Assembly (NCBI RefSeq): GCF_001611795.1
Contig: NZ_CP015098.1
Coordinates: forward strand, 2,790,001 to 2,854,000
Length of the DNA: 64,000 nt
Direction of reading: 5' to 3'
From: Streptomyces qaidamensis
GTDB taxonomy: Bacteria > Actinomycetota > Actinomycetes > Streptomycetales > Streptomycetaceae
Shown: positions 29,193 to 38,356 of the stretch, piece by piece
How positions within the stretch are numbered: position 1 is the first letter of the stretch
How the letters are laid out: each line of letters opens with the position of its first letter
Notes under the pieces: model-generated
The model's input: only the letters and a program-made list of their open reading frames with translations
Told to the model about the DNA's origin: nothing
Database searches by the model: none
Position numbers and translations under genes: made by a program

Positions 29193-29930
29193 TCAGCGGT
29201 CGACCTTGGTCTTGTAGCCCCGCCCCCATTGGAGTCCCCAGCCGTACAGCCGGTCGAGTTCGGCCTGGAAGCCGTAGACGAACTTCGCCTCGCGGCGGAC
29301 GATGATCTCGTTCTTCACCTTCTCGATCATGACGACGGCGCAGGAGCGGGCCTGCGGCTGGCGTTCGTCGAGGTGGATCTCGATGCGGGGGCCGTTGCTC
29401 GGGTAGAGGGTGACGATGGCGTGGGCGCGGTCGAAGGCGGGTGTCTGGTCATAGATGTAGACGAACACCAGCAGTCGCTTGATGTGCTCGCGGTGGTCGA
29501 GGTTGATGTACATCGTCTCGCCGGACGCGGAGCCGAAGCGGTCGTCGCCGCTGAGCTTGACGTACGGCGCGGCGTTTGTCTCCCCGAAGTAGCCGCCGAG
29601 GGGCTGGACGACGCCCTTGCTGCCGTCCTGGAGTTCGTAGAGGCAGCCCAGGTCGAGGTCGACGTTGACCATGCTCTGGCTGTGGCCGACGACCTCGGGG
29701 GGCTTGAGGGCCCGGAAGGGATGACGCAGCAGGCTCTCGCGCTGGGAGCCGCCGAAGTCGGAGGTGCGCATCCGCCAGCTCAGGTTGACGCGCAGATGGC
29801 CGGTGGCCGCGCCCTGTTTGGTCAGTGATATCTGCGCGCGCCGCTTGGTCAGCTCGATCGCGTTGGTCGACGCGTCGCCCGAGTCGAACTGCGCCTCGCG
29901 CCCACGCCGAAGTCCGTCGAACAGGCCCAT
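29193..29930 (-). CDS. TerD/TerA-like tellurium-resistance family protein
   Basis: The 245-residue product starts MGLFDGLRRGRE, has the segments TKRRAQISLTKQG and LRVNLSWRMRTSD near the N-terminus, and VNVDLDLGCLYELQDG with FGSASGETMYINLDHREHIKRLLVFVYIYD later; the last pattern is typical of TerA-type members of the TerD superfamily. There is no signal or membrane helix. These proteins bind Ca2+ and are proposed to assemble under the membrane. ATG 29930 has GGGGGCGGA just before it. It converges on the gene ending at 29155. Confidence 0.83.
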   Translation of the reverse strand: MGLFDGLRRGREAQFDSGDASTNAIELTKRRAQISLTKQGAATGHLRVNLSWRMRTSDFGGSQRESLLRHPFRALKPPEVVGHSQSMVNVDLDLGCLYELQDGSKGVVQPLGGYFGETNAAPYVKLSGDDRFGSASGETMYINLDHREHIKRLLVFVYIYDQTPAFDRAHAIVTLYPSNGPRIEIHLDERQPQARSCAVVMIEKVKNEIIVRREAKFVYGFQAELDRLYGWGLQWGRGYKTKVDR

Positions 29931-30058
29931 TCCGCCCCCACGTTCACTCGGAGACCGCAGGTCATCACCGTACCCACGGCCCATGACGACCGACGGGGCG
30001 GCCACCGAGGAGTCCTCGGTGGCCGCCCCGCACAGAGCGTTCCTCGCCCGGAGGGGTG

Positions 30059-31204
30059 TCACACCCCGGACGAGACCTCAGTCTTCGCGTCCGAACCGGC
30101 GTCCCCCTCGGCCGCGGCGATGGCGCGGTTGCGGCGTACGGAGGACCAGAAGGACCAGGCGATCAGGATCACGCCGACGGAGCCGGTGATGAACTCGTTG
30201 ATCTCGTACCGGATGGTGACGAGCAGGATCATGGCGAGCGCGCCGATCGCGTAGTGCGCGCCGTGCTCCAGGTAGACGTAGTCGTCGAGGGTGCCCTGGC
30301 GGACCAGGTAGACCGTCAGCGACCGGACGTACATGGCGCCGATGCCGAGGCCGAGGGCCATCAGGACGATGTCGTTGGTGATGGCGAAGGCGCCGATCAC
30401 GCCGTCGAAGGAGAAGGACGCGTCCAGGACCTCCAGGTAGAGGAACATGAAGAACGCGGCCTTGCCGGCGACGACGACCGCGGAGCGGGGCTTGCCGGAC
30501 CGGACGGCCTCTTCCTCCGCCTCGTGCTCGCGCTCCTCCTCCTCTTCGAGCTTGTCCTCGAAGTAGCCGGACAGACCGCCGACGATCATGTAGGTGATCA
30601 GGCCGCCGATACCGGCGAGCAGGACCGTCTCCGCCTTGTCGACGTGCGTGCCGCCGTGCTGGTGGGCCTGGGTCGCGAAGGTCATCGCCGAGATCAGCAG
30701 GACGATCAGCGCGATGCAGACCGACAGCATGTCGACCTTGCCGAGCTTGGCCAGCGGCCGCTCGAGCCACTTGAGCCACTTGATGTCCCGGTCCTCGAAG
30801 ATGAAGTCCAGGAAGATCATCAGCAGGAACATGCCACCGAAGGCGGCGATCGACGGGTGGGCGTCGGTGACGTATTGCTGGTACTGGTCCTTGTCGGTGA
30901 GCGCGAGGTCGACGGCCTCGATCGGCCCGAGCTGTGCGCTGAGGGCGACGATCACGACAGGGAAGACCAGTCGCATGCCGAAGACGGCGATCAGAATGCC
31001 GATCGTGAGGAAGATTTTCTGCCAGAAGGCACTCATCTTCTTCAGGATCCCGGCGTTGACCACCGCGTTGTCGAAGGACAGCGAGATCTCGAGGACGGAC
31101 AGGATCGCAACGACACCGAACGCGGTCCACCCTCCGTAGAAGATCGCTGCGACCAGGCCGAGCGCGGTGACCGCGAACGACCACCCGAAGGTTTTCAGAA
31201 CCAC
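30059..31204 (-). CDS. DUF475 (TerC-like) integral membrane protein
   Basis: The 381-residue product has about nine transmembrane helices and a cytoplasmic, acidic stretch (KLEEEEEREHEAEEEAVR, residues ~212-230). Paired acidic motifs SFDNAVVNAGIL and SFSFDGVIGAFA in different halves match the TerC/DUF475 arrangement, in which Asp residues in the membrane bind a divalent metal. TerC proteins are linked to Mn2+ export and to metallating exported proteins. Located between terD-type genes, it probably belongs to the same Ter system. The start is GTG 31204 with a weak ribosome site. Confidence 0.87.
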   Translation of the reverse strand: MVLKTFGWSFAVTALGLVAAIFYGGWTAFGVVAILSVLEISLSFDNAVVNAGILKKMSAFWQKIFLTIGILIAVFGMRLVFPVVIVALSAQLGPIEAVDLALTDKDQYQQYVTDAHPSIAAFGGMFLLMIFLDFIFEDRDIKWLKWLERPLAKLGKVDMLSVCIALIVLLISAMTFATQAHQHGGTHVDKAETVLLAGIGGLITYMIVGGLSGYFEDKLEEEEEREHEAEEEAVRSGKPRSAVVVAGKAAFFMFLYLEVLDASFSFDGVIGAFAITNDIVLMALGLGIGAMYVRSLTVYLVRQGTLDDYVYLEHGAHYAIGALAMILLVTIRYEINEFITGSVGVILIAWSFWSSVRRNRAIAAAEGDAGSDAKTEVSSGV

Positions 31205-31318
31205 TGGCTACCCAATCGTGTGTGTACGGGGCTCCCCCGCGCCGTACCCGGCTTTACGAAACTTTGAAGCCGAAGTCTAGTCGTCCCCCCTCAGCACCCC
31301 AGTGGGCCCCGGTTTTTG

Positions 31319-31336
31319 CTCATAACGCGTTATGAG
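31319..31336. promoter_or_regulatory. AT-rich 18-bp perfect palindrome between terD and DUF475 genes
   Basis: CTCATAACGCGTTATGAG is its own reverse complement and spans the stop codon of the terD gene that ends at 31330. It is much richer in A/T than neighbouring DNA and has no following T-run on the minus strand, so it looks more like a protein-binding operator than a terminator. It lies 115 bases before the DUF475 start. Confidence 0.5.
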
Positions 31337-31905
31337 ACGTTGACCCCGAAGTCCAGTGCGATGCCCCGCAGCCCCGACGCGTACCCCTGCCCCACGGCCC
31401 TGAACTTCCATTCGCCCTGATAGCGATAGAGCTCACCGAAGATCATCGCGGTCTCCGTGGAGGCGTCCTCGCTGAGGTCGTAGCGGGCGAGCTCCTGGCC
31501 GTCGGCCTGGTTGACGACCCGGATGAAAGCGTTGCTGACCTGGCCGAAGGTCTGGCCGCGCTCGTCGGCCATGTGGATCGAGACGGGGAACACGATCTTG
31601 TCGCACTGCGGCGGCACCTTGGGCAGGTCGATCAGCAGCGACTCGTCGTCGCCGTCGCCCTCGCCGGTGAGGTTGTCGCCGGTGTGCTCGACCGAGCCGT
31701 CCGGGCTCTTGAGCTGGTTGTAGAAGACGAACCACTCGTCCCCGAGCACGCGCCCGCTGCTGCACATCAGAGCGCTGGCGTCGAGGTCGAAGGGTGCTCC
31801 GGTGGTGGAGCGCGCGTCCCAGCCGAGCCCGACCAGCACCTGAGTGAGGTTCGGCGCGGCCTTGGACAGGGAGACATTGCCCCCTTTGGCGAGCGTGACG
31901 CCCAT
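31330..31905 (-). CDS. TerD-family calcium-binding stress protein
   Basis: This 191-residue protein is a standard single-domain Ter[20 protein letters not shown], the Ca2+-binding blocks FDLDASALM and [25 protein letters not shown], and the ending [20 protein letters not shown]. Members bind Ca2+ and give tolerance to tellurite and membrane stress; in Streptomyces they have been linked to differentiation. ATG 31905 follows GGGAGGGACAG. It is very like the TerD gene at 32042, which suggests tandem duplication; a pair of hairpins separates the two. Confidence 0.92.
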   Translation of the reverse strand: MGVTLAKGGNVSLSKAAPNLTQVLVGLGWDARSTTGAPFDLDASALMCSSGRVLGDEWFVFYNQLKSPDGSVEHTGDNLTGEGDGDDESLLIDLPKVPPQCDKIVFPVSIHMADERGQTFGQVSNAFIRVVNQADGQELARYDLSEDASTETAMIFGELYRYQGEWKFRAVGQGYASGLRGIALDFGVNVS

Positions 31906-31964
31906 GATGCTGTCCCTCCCCTTGGGGCCACAGGCCCGGTGGTGTCACTGAGGTGGTCCTGCAC

Positions 31965-32031
31965 GTCCGGCGCCGCACGTAAACCGTGCGGCGCCGGACA
32001 AGAAGACCTTCGGGCCCTGTCGCCAGGGCCC
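31965..32031 (-). terminator. Two strong hairpins between tandem terD genes
   Basis: A perfect 15-bp stem (31965-31979 with 31985-31999, loop TAAAC) and, closer to the upstream terD gene, a perfect 8-bp stem with 4-base loop (32012-32031, GGGCCCTG/CAGGGCCC). Both lie between the stop of one terD gene and the start of the next, so they probably separate the transcripts or protect their ends. Confidence 0.7.
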
Positions 32032-32041
32032 TGGAGGTGGT

Positions 32042-32617
32042 TCAGACGTTCACGCCGAAGTCCTGCGCGATGCCGCGCAGGCCCGAGGCGTAGCCCTGGC
32101 CGATGGCGCGGAACTTCCACTCCGCGCCGTGCCGGTAGAGCTCACCGAAGACCATGGCGGTCTCGGTGGAGGCGTCCTCGCTCAGGTCGTACCGGGCGAT
32201 CTCGGCGCCGCCAGCCTGGTTCACGACGCGGATGAACGCGTTGCGCACCTGGCCGAAGGACTGCTGGCGGGTCTCGGCGTCGTAGATCGAGACCGGGAAG
32301 ACGATCTTTTCCACGTCGGCCGGGACGGTGGCGAGGTTGACCTTGATCTGCTCGTCGTCGCCCTCGCCCTCACCGGTGAGGTTGTCACCGGTGTGCTCCA
32401 CGGAGCCGTCCGGGGTCTTGAGGTTGTTGAAGAAGATGAAGTGCTGGTCGTTGCCGACCTTGCCGGAGTTGTTCAGCAGCAGCGCGCTGGCGTCCAGGTC
32501 GAAGTCCGTGCCGGTCGTGGTGCGGACGTCCCACCCCAGACCGATGATGACCGCGGTCAGGCCCGGCGCCTCCTTGGTCAGCGATACGTTGCCGCCCTTG
32601 CTGAGGCTGACTCCCAC
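32042..32617 (-). CDS. TerD-family calcium-binding stress protein
   Basis: 191 residues with the complete TerD signature: [48 protein letters not shown], the Ca2+ motif [14 protein letters not shown], and [20 protein letters not shown] at the end. It is one of three TerD-type copies near the Ter biosynthetic operon. GTG 32617 is preceded by GGAGGACTC. It probably has its own promoter (the region 32618-32763 contains no gene) and is separated from the next terD gene by hairpins. Confidence 0.93.
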   Translation of the reverse strand: MGVSLSKGGNVSLTKEAPGLTAVIIGLGWDVRTTTGTDFDLDASALLLNNSGKVGNDQHFIFFNNLKTPDGSVEHTGDNLTGEGEGDDEQIKVNLATVPADVEKIVFPVSIYDAETRQQSFGQVRNAFIRVVNQAGGAEIARYDLSEDASTETAMVFGELYRHGAEWKFRAIGQGYASGLRGIAQDFGVNV

Positions 32618-32763
32618 GAGTCCTCCATTGGTGTCCAGGGGCGGGATGCCCCATTGTGCTCGGATGTCGGATCAACGAGTCGATCCTAGTGACGGGTTCC
32701 CGCCCCACCCAGGCCCTGAAGCCTGGAATTCAGCGGGTGTCGGGCGCATGCCGCCCGACCGGG

Positions 32764-33222
32764 TCACAGGGAGTCGAGCGCCTTCACGTAGTCGTTCAGG
32801 TCGCGCGCGTCCGGCAGGCCGTTGACGACGGTCCACCGCACGACGCCCTCCTTGTCGATGACGAAGGTGCCGCGCACGGCGCAGCCCTTGTCCTCGTCGA
32901 AGACGCCGTAGGCCCGCGAGACGTTGCCGTGCGGCCAGAAGTCGGACAGCAGCGGGTACTCCAGGCTCTCCTGCTCGGCGAAGACGCGCAGGGTGTGGAT
33001 GGAGTCGTTGGAGACGGCGAGCAGCTCGGTGTCGCGGTCGGAGAACTGCGGCAGGTTGTCGCGCAGCTCGCACAGCTCGCCGGTGCACACGCCGGTGAAG
33101 GCGAAGGGGTAGAAGAGCAGCACCACGTTCTTGCGGCCCCGGAAGTCGGACAGCTTCACGGTCCTGCCGTGGTTGTCCTTGAGCTCGAAGTCAGGGGCCT
33201 TCTCACCGGCCTGGATCGCCAT
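32764..33222 (-). CDS. Peroxiredoxin (AhpE-type)
   Basis: The 152-residue product starts [19 protein letters not shown] and has [18 protein letters not shown], in which the first Cys is the peroxidatic residue within the TxxC motif and a second Cys three residues later is an extra. The C-terminal [11 protein letters not shown] completes the thioredoxin-like fold. The family reduces H2O2, alkyl hydroperoxides and peroxynitrite; AhpE proteins of actinobacteria use mycothiol or mycoredoxin. ATG 33222 (with AGGGA upstream) is preferred to the longer frame from 33264. Transcribed separately from the terD gene (147 bases apart). Confidence 0.9.
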   Translation of the reverse strand: MAIQAGEKAPDFELKDNHGRTVKLSDFRGRKNVVLLFYPFAFTGVCTGELCELRDNLPQFSDRDTELLAVSNDSIHTLRVFAEQESLEYPLLSDFWPHGNVSRAYGVFDEDKGCAVRGTFVIDKEGVVRWTVVNGLPDARDLNDYVKALDSL

Positions 33223-33327
33223 CGCTGCGGGTGTCCCTTCGTGGGGCTTCTCGGGTGGGACCACCCTACGCAGGCACCGGGACAGGCCGAAGGGCGGGCC
33301 GACGACGCCGGCCCGCCCGCCGTACGA

Positions 33328-33765
33328 CTACCGCTTGGACTTGGCGGCCTTGGGCGTGGCCAGCCGGCTGCCGCTCCAGTCCTTGCCGACGCTGACGCTC
33401 TTGGACGCCGTCAGACCCGCCGTGGTGGCGGCTTCCGAGATGTCGCTCGGCTCCACGTACCCCGAACGGCCGGTCTTCGGCGTCAGGAGCAGGATCGCGC
33501 CGCCCTCTTCGATGTACGTGGTGGCATCCACCAGCGCATCCGTCAGGTCGCCGTCGTCGTCACGGAACCACAGCACAACGGCATCGGCCACGTCGTCGTA
33601 GTCCTCGTCCACCAGGTCGGCCTCGATGATGCCCTCGATGGCCTTGCGGAGCTCCTGGTCCACGTCGTCGTCGTAGCCGATCTCCTGGACCACCTGCCCG
33701 GGCTGGAACCCCAGCCTGGCGGCAGGGTTCGTCCGCTCCTCCGCGTGGTCCGCGGTCGCGCTCAC
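33328..33765 (-). CDS. DUF3052 family protein
   Basis: GTG 33765 has a perfect AGGAGG six bases before it, which decides the start over the longer frame to 33858. The 145-residue protein begins VSATADHAEERTN, and LGFQPGQVVQEIGYDDDVDQ, an acidic middle (DLVDEDYDDVADAVVLWFRD) and GGAILLLTPKTGRSGYVEPS are typical of the actinobacterial DUF3052 family. The function is unknown. It is divergent from aceE with 416 bases between, which is long enough for two independent promoters. Confidence 0.9.
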   Translation of the reverse strand: MSATADHAEERTNPAARLGFQPGQVVQEIGYDDDVDQELRKAIEGIIEADLVDEDYDDVADAVVLWFRDDDGDLTDALVDATTYIEEGGAILLLTPKTGRSGYVEPSDISEAATTAGLTASKSVSVGKDWSGSRLATPKAAKSKR

Positions 33766-34181
33766 GGGTTGCCTCCTGATCATGTTTTGGGAATAACTCA
33801 GCCACGCGCGTGCGCGAAGCATTGGCCGTAGTCCACACGGGCGGGACCGATCGCGCAAGTACCCGGCCGTTGAGACCGCCGAAACGGTGACGATCCTGGC
33901 GGTGTCACCGCAACTCCTGGCACACCATCATGGCCCGAGGTGACGCACACCACACCTTTCTGCCCTGTTTGGGCGTTTGGGAATCGTCTGTGGGTACGAG
34001 ACTCGAAGGTATTCGCCCCATACGTCACGGAGTCGATCTCACGTCTGGGTTACCGCTCGGTAGAGATGACGTTTCCCGCCCCCCGGGTGGACCATGGGAG
34101 CGGCGCGCCCCCAGCGGCGACGCCCCGGCTACGACAGCGAAACAGCGGCCCTCGCAGGCCCTCTGACAGGTAAGGAACAGC
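33766..34181. other. Long intergenic region between DUF3052 and aceE
   Basis: No convincing gene is seen in these 416 bases. The block TTGGGAAT occurs twice (near 33787 and 33977), AACGGTGACGATCCTGGCGG-type sequence has short inverted repeats, and GGTAGAGAT (34060-34068) is a possible -10 region for aceE, about 115 bases upstream. AAGGAAC precedes the aceE GTG. Probably holds the aceE promoter and perhaps regulator sites. Confidence 0.5.
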
Positions 34182-36929
34182 GTGGCTTCCGCATCCGATC
34201 GCAACCCGATCATCATTGGCGGCCTTCCGAGTCAGGTTCCTGACTTCGATCCCGAAGAGACGCAGGAGTGGCTCGACTCGCTCGACGCCGCCGTCGACGA
34301 GCGGGGCCGGGAGCGGGCCCGCTACCTGATGCTGCGGCTGATCGAGCGGGCCCGCGAGAAGCGCGTGGCCGTGCCGGAGATGCGCAGCACGGACTACGTC
34401 AACACCATCCCCACCAAGAGCGAGCCGTTCTTCCCGGGCAACGAGGACATCGAGCGCAAGGTCCTCAACGCCACCCGCTGGAACGCGGCGGTGATGGTCT
34501 CCCGGGCCCAGCGCCCCGGCATCGGCGTCGGCGGGCACATCGCCACGTTCGCGTCCTCCGCCTCCCTCTACGACGTCGGCTTCAACCACTTCTTCCGCGG
34601 CAAGGACGAGGGCGACGGCGGCGACCAGGTCTTCTTCCAGGGGCACGCCTCACCGGGCATCTACGCCCGCGCGTTCCTGCTCGACCGGCTGAACGAGCAG
34701 CACCTGGACGGCTTCCGCCAGGAGAAGTCGAAGGCGCCGCACGCGCTGTCGTCGTACCCGCACCCGCGGTCGATGCCGGACTTCTGGGAGTTCCCGACGG
34801 TGTCGATGGGCCTCGGCCCGATCGGTGCGATCTACCAGGCGCGGATGAACCGTTACATGGCGGCGCGCGGGATCGCCGACACCTCGAAGTCGCAGGTGTG
34901 GGCTTTCCTCGGCGACGGCGAGATGGACGAGCCGGAGTCGCTGGGCCAGCTGTCCATCGCCGCCCGCGAGGGCCTGGACAACCTCACGTTCGTCGTGAAC
35001 TGCAACCTCCAGCGCCTCGACGGCCCGGTGCGCGGCAACGGGAAGATCATCCAGGAGCTGGAGTCGATCTTCCGCGGCGCCGGCTGGAACGTGATCAAGC
35101 TGGTCTGGGACCGCAGCTGGGACCCGCTGCTCGCCCAGGACCGCGACGGCGTGCTGGTCAACAAGATGAACACCACGCCGGACGGGCAGTTCCAGACGTA
35201 CGCCACGGAGACCGGCGCGTACATCCGCGACCACTTCTTCGGTGACGACCACCGGCTGCGGGCCATGGTCGAGGGCATGACCGACGACCAGATCCTGCAC
35301 CTGGGCCGCGGCGGTCACGACCACAAGAAGATCTTCGCGGCGTACAAGGCGGCCGCGGAGCACAAGGGCCAGCCGACGGTGATCCTCGCCAAGACGATCA
35401 AGGGCTGGACGCTGGGCCCGAACTTCGAGGGCCGCAACGCCACGCACCAGATGAAGAAGCTGACGGTCGACGACCTCAAGCGCTTCCGCGACCGTCTGCA
35501 CCTGCCGATCCCGGACAAGGAGCTGGAGTCCGGCGTGCCGCCGTACTACCACCCGGGCCGGGACTCGGAGGAGATCCAGTACATGCACGACCGCCGCAAG
35601 TCGCTCGGCGGTTACGTCCCCACGCGCGTGGTGCGCTCCAAGCCGCTGGCGCTGCCCGAGGACAAGACGTACGCGACCGTGAAGAAGGGCTCGGGCCAGC
35701 AGTCCATCGCGACGACGATGGCTTTCGTCCGACTCCTGAAGGACCTCATGCGGGACAAGGAGATCGGCAAGCGTTTCGTGCTGATCGCGCCTGACGAGTA
35801 CCGCACCTTCGGCATGGACTCGTTCTTCCCGAGTGCGAAGATCTACAACCCGCTAGGCCAGCAGTACGAGTCGGTCGACCGCGACCTGCTCCTCGCCTAC
35901 AAGGAGGCGCCGAACGGCCAGATGCTGCACGACGGCATCTCCGAGGCGGGCTGCACGGCGTCCCTGATCGCCGCCGGATCGGCCTACGCGACCCACGGCG
36001 AGCCGCTCATCCCGGTCTACGTCTTCTACTCGATGTTCGGTTTCCAGCGCACCGGCGACCAGTTCTGGCAGATGGCCGACCAGCTGGCGCGCGGCTTCGT
36101 CCTGGGCGCGACCGCCGGCCGTACGACCCTGACCGGTGAGGGCCTGCAGCACGCGGACGGCCACTCCCAGCTGCTGGCCTCGACGAACCCGGGCTGCGTC
36201 GCCTACGACCCGGCGTTCGGCTTCGAGATCGCCCACATCGTCAAGGACGGCCTGCGCCGGATGTACGGCTCCTCCGAGGAGCATCCGCACGGCGAGGACG
36301 TCTTCTACTACCTGACCGTCTACAACGAGCCCATCCAGCACCCGGCCGAGCCCGAGAACGTGGACGTCGACGGCATCCTCAAGGGCCTCTACCGGTTCAG
36401 CGAGGGCACGGCCGGTGAGATCCCGGCGCAGGTCCTGGCGTCCGGTGTCGCGCTGCCCTGGGCCGTCGAGGCGCAGAAGATCCTGGCCGAGGACTGGAAC
36501 GTCAAGGCGGACGTCTGGTCGGCGACCTCCTGGAACGAGCTGCGGCGCGAGGCCGTGAGCTGCGAGGAGCACAACCTGCTGCACCCCGAGGAGGAGCAGC
36601 GGGTGCCGTACGTGACGCGCAAGCTCGCCGACGCGCAGGGGCCGGTCGTGGCCGTGTCCGACTGGATGCGGGCGGTTCCGGACCAGATCGCGCGCTGGGT
36701 GCCGCAGACGTACCAGTCGCTGGGAGCGGACGGCTTCGGCTTCGCCGACACGCGGGGCGCCGCCCGGCGGTTCTTCCACATCGACGCGCAGTCGATCGTG
36801 GTGGGCGTGCTGACCGAGCTGGCCCGTGAGGGCAAGGTCGACCGCTCCGTGCTCAAGCAGGCCATCGACCGCTACCAGCTGCTCGACGTGTCGGCCGCCG
36901 ACCCGGGAGCCGCGGGCGGCGACGCGTAG
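34182..36929 (+). CDS. aceE: Pyruvate dehydrogenase E1 component, homodimeric type
   Basis: 915 residues, the size of the homodimeric E1 of the pyruvate dehydrogenase complex. It decarboxylates pyruvate with thiamine diphosphate and passes the acetyl group to the lipoyl E2. The ThDP motif is [13 protein letters not shown] followed by the Asn-rich [17 protein letters not shown]; the N-terminal [20 protein letters not shown] and [12 protein letters not shown] blocks, and [13 protein letters not shown] C-terminal half motifs ([13 protein letters not shown]), also match. The GTG at 34182 follows AAGGAAC. It is followed by a strong terminator, so it is a single-gene unit; no E2/E3 genes are adjacent. 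Confidence 0.97.
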   Translation: MASASDRNPIIIGGLPSQVPDFDPEETQEWLDSLDAAVDERGRERARYLMLRLIERAREKRVAVPEMRSTDYVNTIPTKSEPFFPGNEDIERKVLNATRWNAAVMVSRAQRPGIGVGGHIATFASSASLYDVGFNHFFRGKDEGDGGDQVFFQGHASPGIYARAFLLDRLNEQHLDGFRQEKSKAPHALSSYPHPRSMPDFWEFPTVSMGLGPIGAIYQARMNRYMAARGIADTSKSQVWAFLGDGEMDEPESLGQLSIAAREGLDNLTFVVNCNLQRLDGPVRGNGKIIQELESIFRGAGWNVIKLVWDRSWDPLLAQDRDGVLVNKMNTTPDGQFQTYATETGAYIRDHFFGDDHRLRAMVEGMTDDQILHLGRGGHDHKKIFAAYKAAAEHKGQPTVILAKTIKGWTLGPNFEGRNATHQMKKLTVDDLKRFRDRLHLPIPDKELESGVPPYYHPGRDSEEIQYMHDRRKSLGGYVPTRVVRSKPLALPEDKTYATVKKGSGQQSIATTMAFVRLLKDLMRDKEIGKRFVLIAPDEYRTFGMDSFFPSAKIYNPLGQQYESVDRDLLLAYKEAPNGQMLHDGISEAGCTASLIAAGSAYATHGEPLIPVYVFYSMFGFQRTGDQFWQMADQLARGFVLGATAGRTTLTGEGLQHADGHSQLLASTNPGCVAYDPAFGFEIAHIVKDGLRRMYGSSEEHPHGEDVFYYLTVYNEPIQHPAEPENVDVDGILKGLYRFSEGTAGEIPAQVLASGVALPWAVEAQKILAEDWNVKADVWSATSWNELRREAVSCEEHNLLHPEEEQRVPYVTRKLADAQGPVVAVSDWMRAVPDQIARWVPQTYQSLGADGFGFADTRGAARRFFHIDAQSIVVGVLTELAREGKVDRSVLKQAIDRYQLLDVSAADPGAAGGDA

Positions 36930-36948
36930 GACGTCGAGGGCGGTTCCC

Positions 36949-36979
36949 GTGGGGCGGCACCCGAGCGGTGCCGCCCCAC
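36949..36979 (+). terminator. Hairpin terminator after aceE
   Basis: Perfect 13-bp stem (GTGGGGCGGCACC with GGTGCCGCCCCAC) around loop CGAGC, 19 bases after the aceE stop. No U-tract. Confidence 0.8.
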
Positions 36980-37000
36980 GCGTTTCCTACCATGCTTCCC

Positions 37001-37747
37001 ATGACGCTCCCGATGACCACCTCGACCGCTCTGGCCCGTTGGGAGCGGCGCACCCAGGGCCCGCTGCTGGCACTGGCCGTGCTGTTCGCGATCGCCTACG
37101 CCATACCGATCGTGGCCCCGAGGGCTCCGCAGGGCCTGCTCACCGCATGCCATGTCACCAACTGGGCGGTGTGGGCCGCTTTCGCCGCCGACTATCTGGT
37201 CCGCCTGTGGCTGGCCGAGGAGCGGCTGCGGTTCGTGCGCGGCAATCCGCTGGCGCTGCTGGCCGTGGTGCTGCCGCTGGCCCAGCCGCTGCGGCTGCTG
37301 AAGCTGGTGTCGATGCTGTTCCTCGCCGGGCAGCGGGCGCGGATGGCGTCGCAGGTACGGGTCACCACGTACGTCGCGGGTTCGTGCCTCGGACTGCTCG
37401 TCTTCGGTGCGCTGGCCGTGCTGGAGGTGGAACGGGACGAGCCCGGTGCCTCCATCCACACCCTGGGGGACGCGGTCTGGTGGGCGTTCACCACGATGAC
37501 CACCGTGGGGTACGGGGACATGGCACCGACCACCGGCCTGGGGCGGATGCTGGCGGTCGGGTTGATGCTGTCCGGGATCGCGCTGCTCGGTGTGGTCACG
37601 GCGAACATCGCCGCCTGGTTCATCGCACGGTTCGAGAAGGACGACGTCGAGGAGCAGCGGCAGACCGAGGCGATCTTGGAGCTGACCGAGGAGGTGCGGG
37701 CGCTGCGCGGGGAGTTGGCGGCGCTCAAGGGGACGCCGGCCGACTAG
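37001..37747 (+). CDS. Voltage-gated-type potassium channel
   Basis: The product (248 residues from ATG 37001) has several hydrophobic helices, an Arg-containing S4-like stretch (RLLKLVSMLFLAGQRARM), the pore helix FTTMT and the K+ selectivity filter TVGYGD (168-173). The C-terminus is a Glu/Lys helix (EEQRQTEAILELTEEVRALR) likely to form a tetrameric coiled coil. It should be a homotetramer passing K+ out of the cell. TACCAT ends seven bases before ATG 37001, which fits a leaderless transcript; ATG 36992 and 37013 are alternative starts. Confidence 0.9.
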   Translation: MTLPMTTSTALARWERRTQGPLLALAVLFAIAYAIPIVAPRAPQGLLTACHVTNWAVWAAFAADYLVRLWLAEERLRFVRGNPLALLAVVLPLAQPLRLLKLVSMLFLAGQRARMASQVRVTTYVAGSCLGLLVFGALAVLEVERDEPGASIHTLGDAVWWAFTTMTTVGYGDMAPTTGLGRMLAVGLMLSGIALLGVVTANIAAWFIARFEKDDVEEQRQTEAILELTEEVRALRGELAALKGTPAD

Positions 37748-37773
37748 GGGGCCGGGCACGAAGGTGGGCCCCC
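37747..37773 (+). terminator. Possible hairpin terminator after the channel gene
   Basis: GGGGGCC pairs with GGCCCCC (7 bp, 13-base loop) at the channel stop codon. It may serve the minus-strand DUF4190 gene too. Confidence 0.45.
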
Positions 37774-37812
37774 GGTTGGATCGCCGGAGGCCCTTCCCTC
37801 GCCGCACTCGGG

Positions 37813-38118
37813 TCAGATCATGCCCATGCCCGGTGTGGCCGCTCCGGACAGCCAGATGATGGCCAGGAGCGTGTCGATGGCGCCCAGGACCAGGGCGACC
37901 ACGGCCGCGGTGGGGCGTGCGCCCGACCATGCGCGGCCCATGGCGAGCCAGCCGCAGACCATCGCGGCGGGACCGAGGACGATCCCCAGCACGAAGAAGC
38001 CTGCAACGGCGCAGATGACTCCGATGAGTCCGAGCGTCGCGCGATCCGTCCCGGTCCGTGACCACGTCCGGCCACGTGAGCGGGGGTGCCTGCGCGTACC
38101 GTGTCCGAAGCTCGCCAT
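37813..38118 (-). CDS. DUF4190 family small membrane protein
   Basis: The 101-residue product has two hydrophobic helices (LGLIGVICAVAGFFVLGIVLG-type and AAVVALVLGAIDTLLAIIW) joined by WLAMGRAWSGARPTA. This is the DUF4190 arrangement, a small helical-hairpin membrane protein of unknown function, common in actinobacteria. ATG 38118 is preferred over ATG 38121 because GGGAG lies at the better spacing. The preceding 238 bases (38119-38356) hold no gene I can support. Confidence 0.8.
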   Translation of the reverse strand: MASFGHGTRRHPRSRGRTWSRTGTDRATLGLIGVICAVAGFFVLGIVLGPAAMVCGWLAMGRAWSGARPTAAVVALVLGAIDTLLAIIWLSGAATPGMGMI

Positions 38119-38356
38119 CATCAACTCCCGTAAACCCTCGATCGGTTGGGGTTCTCTTCGGGTACGAGATGGCGAGTACCCCGTCAACACGCGTTCATCC
38201 CGCTGCCTGCGCGCTGCCCCCCTCCGGCAGCGCGCCGCAGCGTCCGTCCTCCATGCCCTGCGGAGGACTTGACCCACTGTGACCTGCGGTGCGTGCCGGA
38301 GGGGAGGGTTCGGTGGCCGTGTTCACCCTGATGAGGGAACGAGCCGCCGTGGAGCG

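Noticed and set aside
31205..31318. A yybP-ykoY riboswitch upstream of the DUF475 gene
   Set aside because: The conserved GGGGAGTAGC and GACATACTG-like blocks present at 6969-7075 are absent here.
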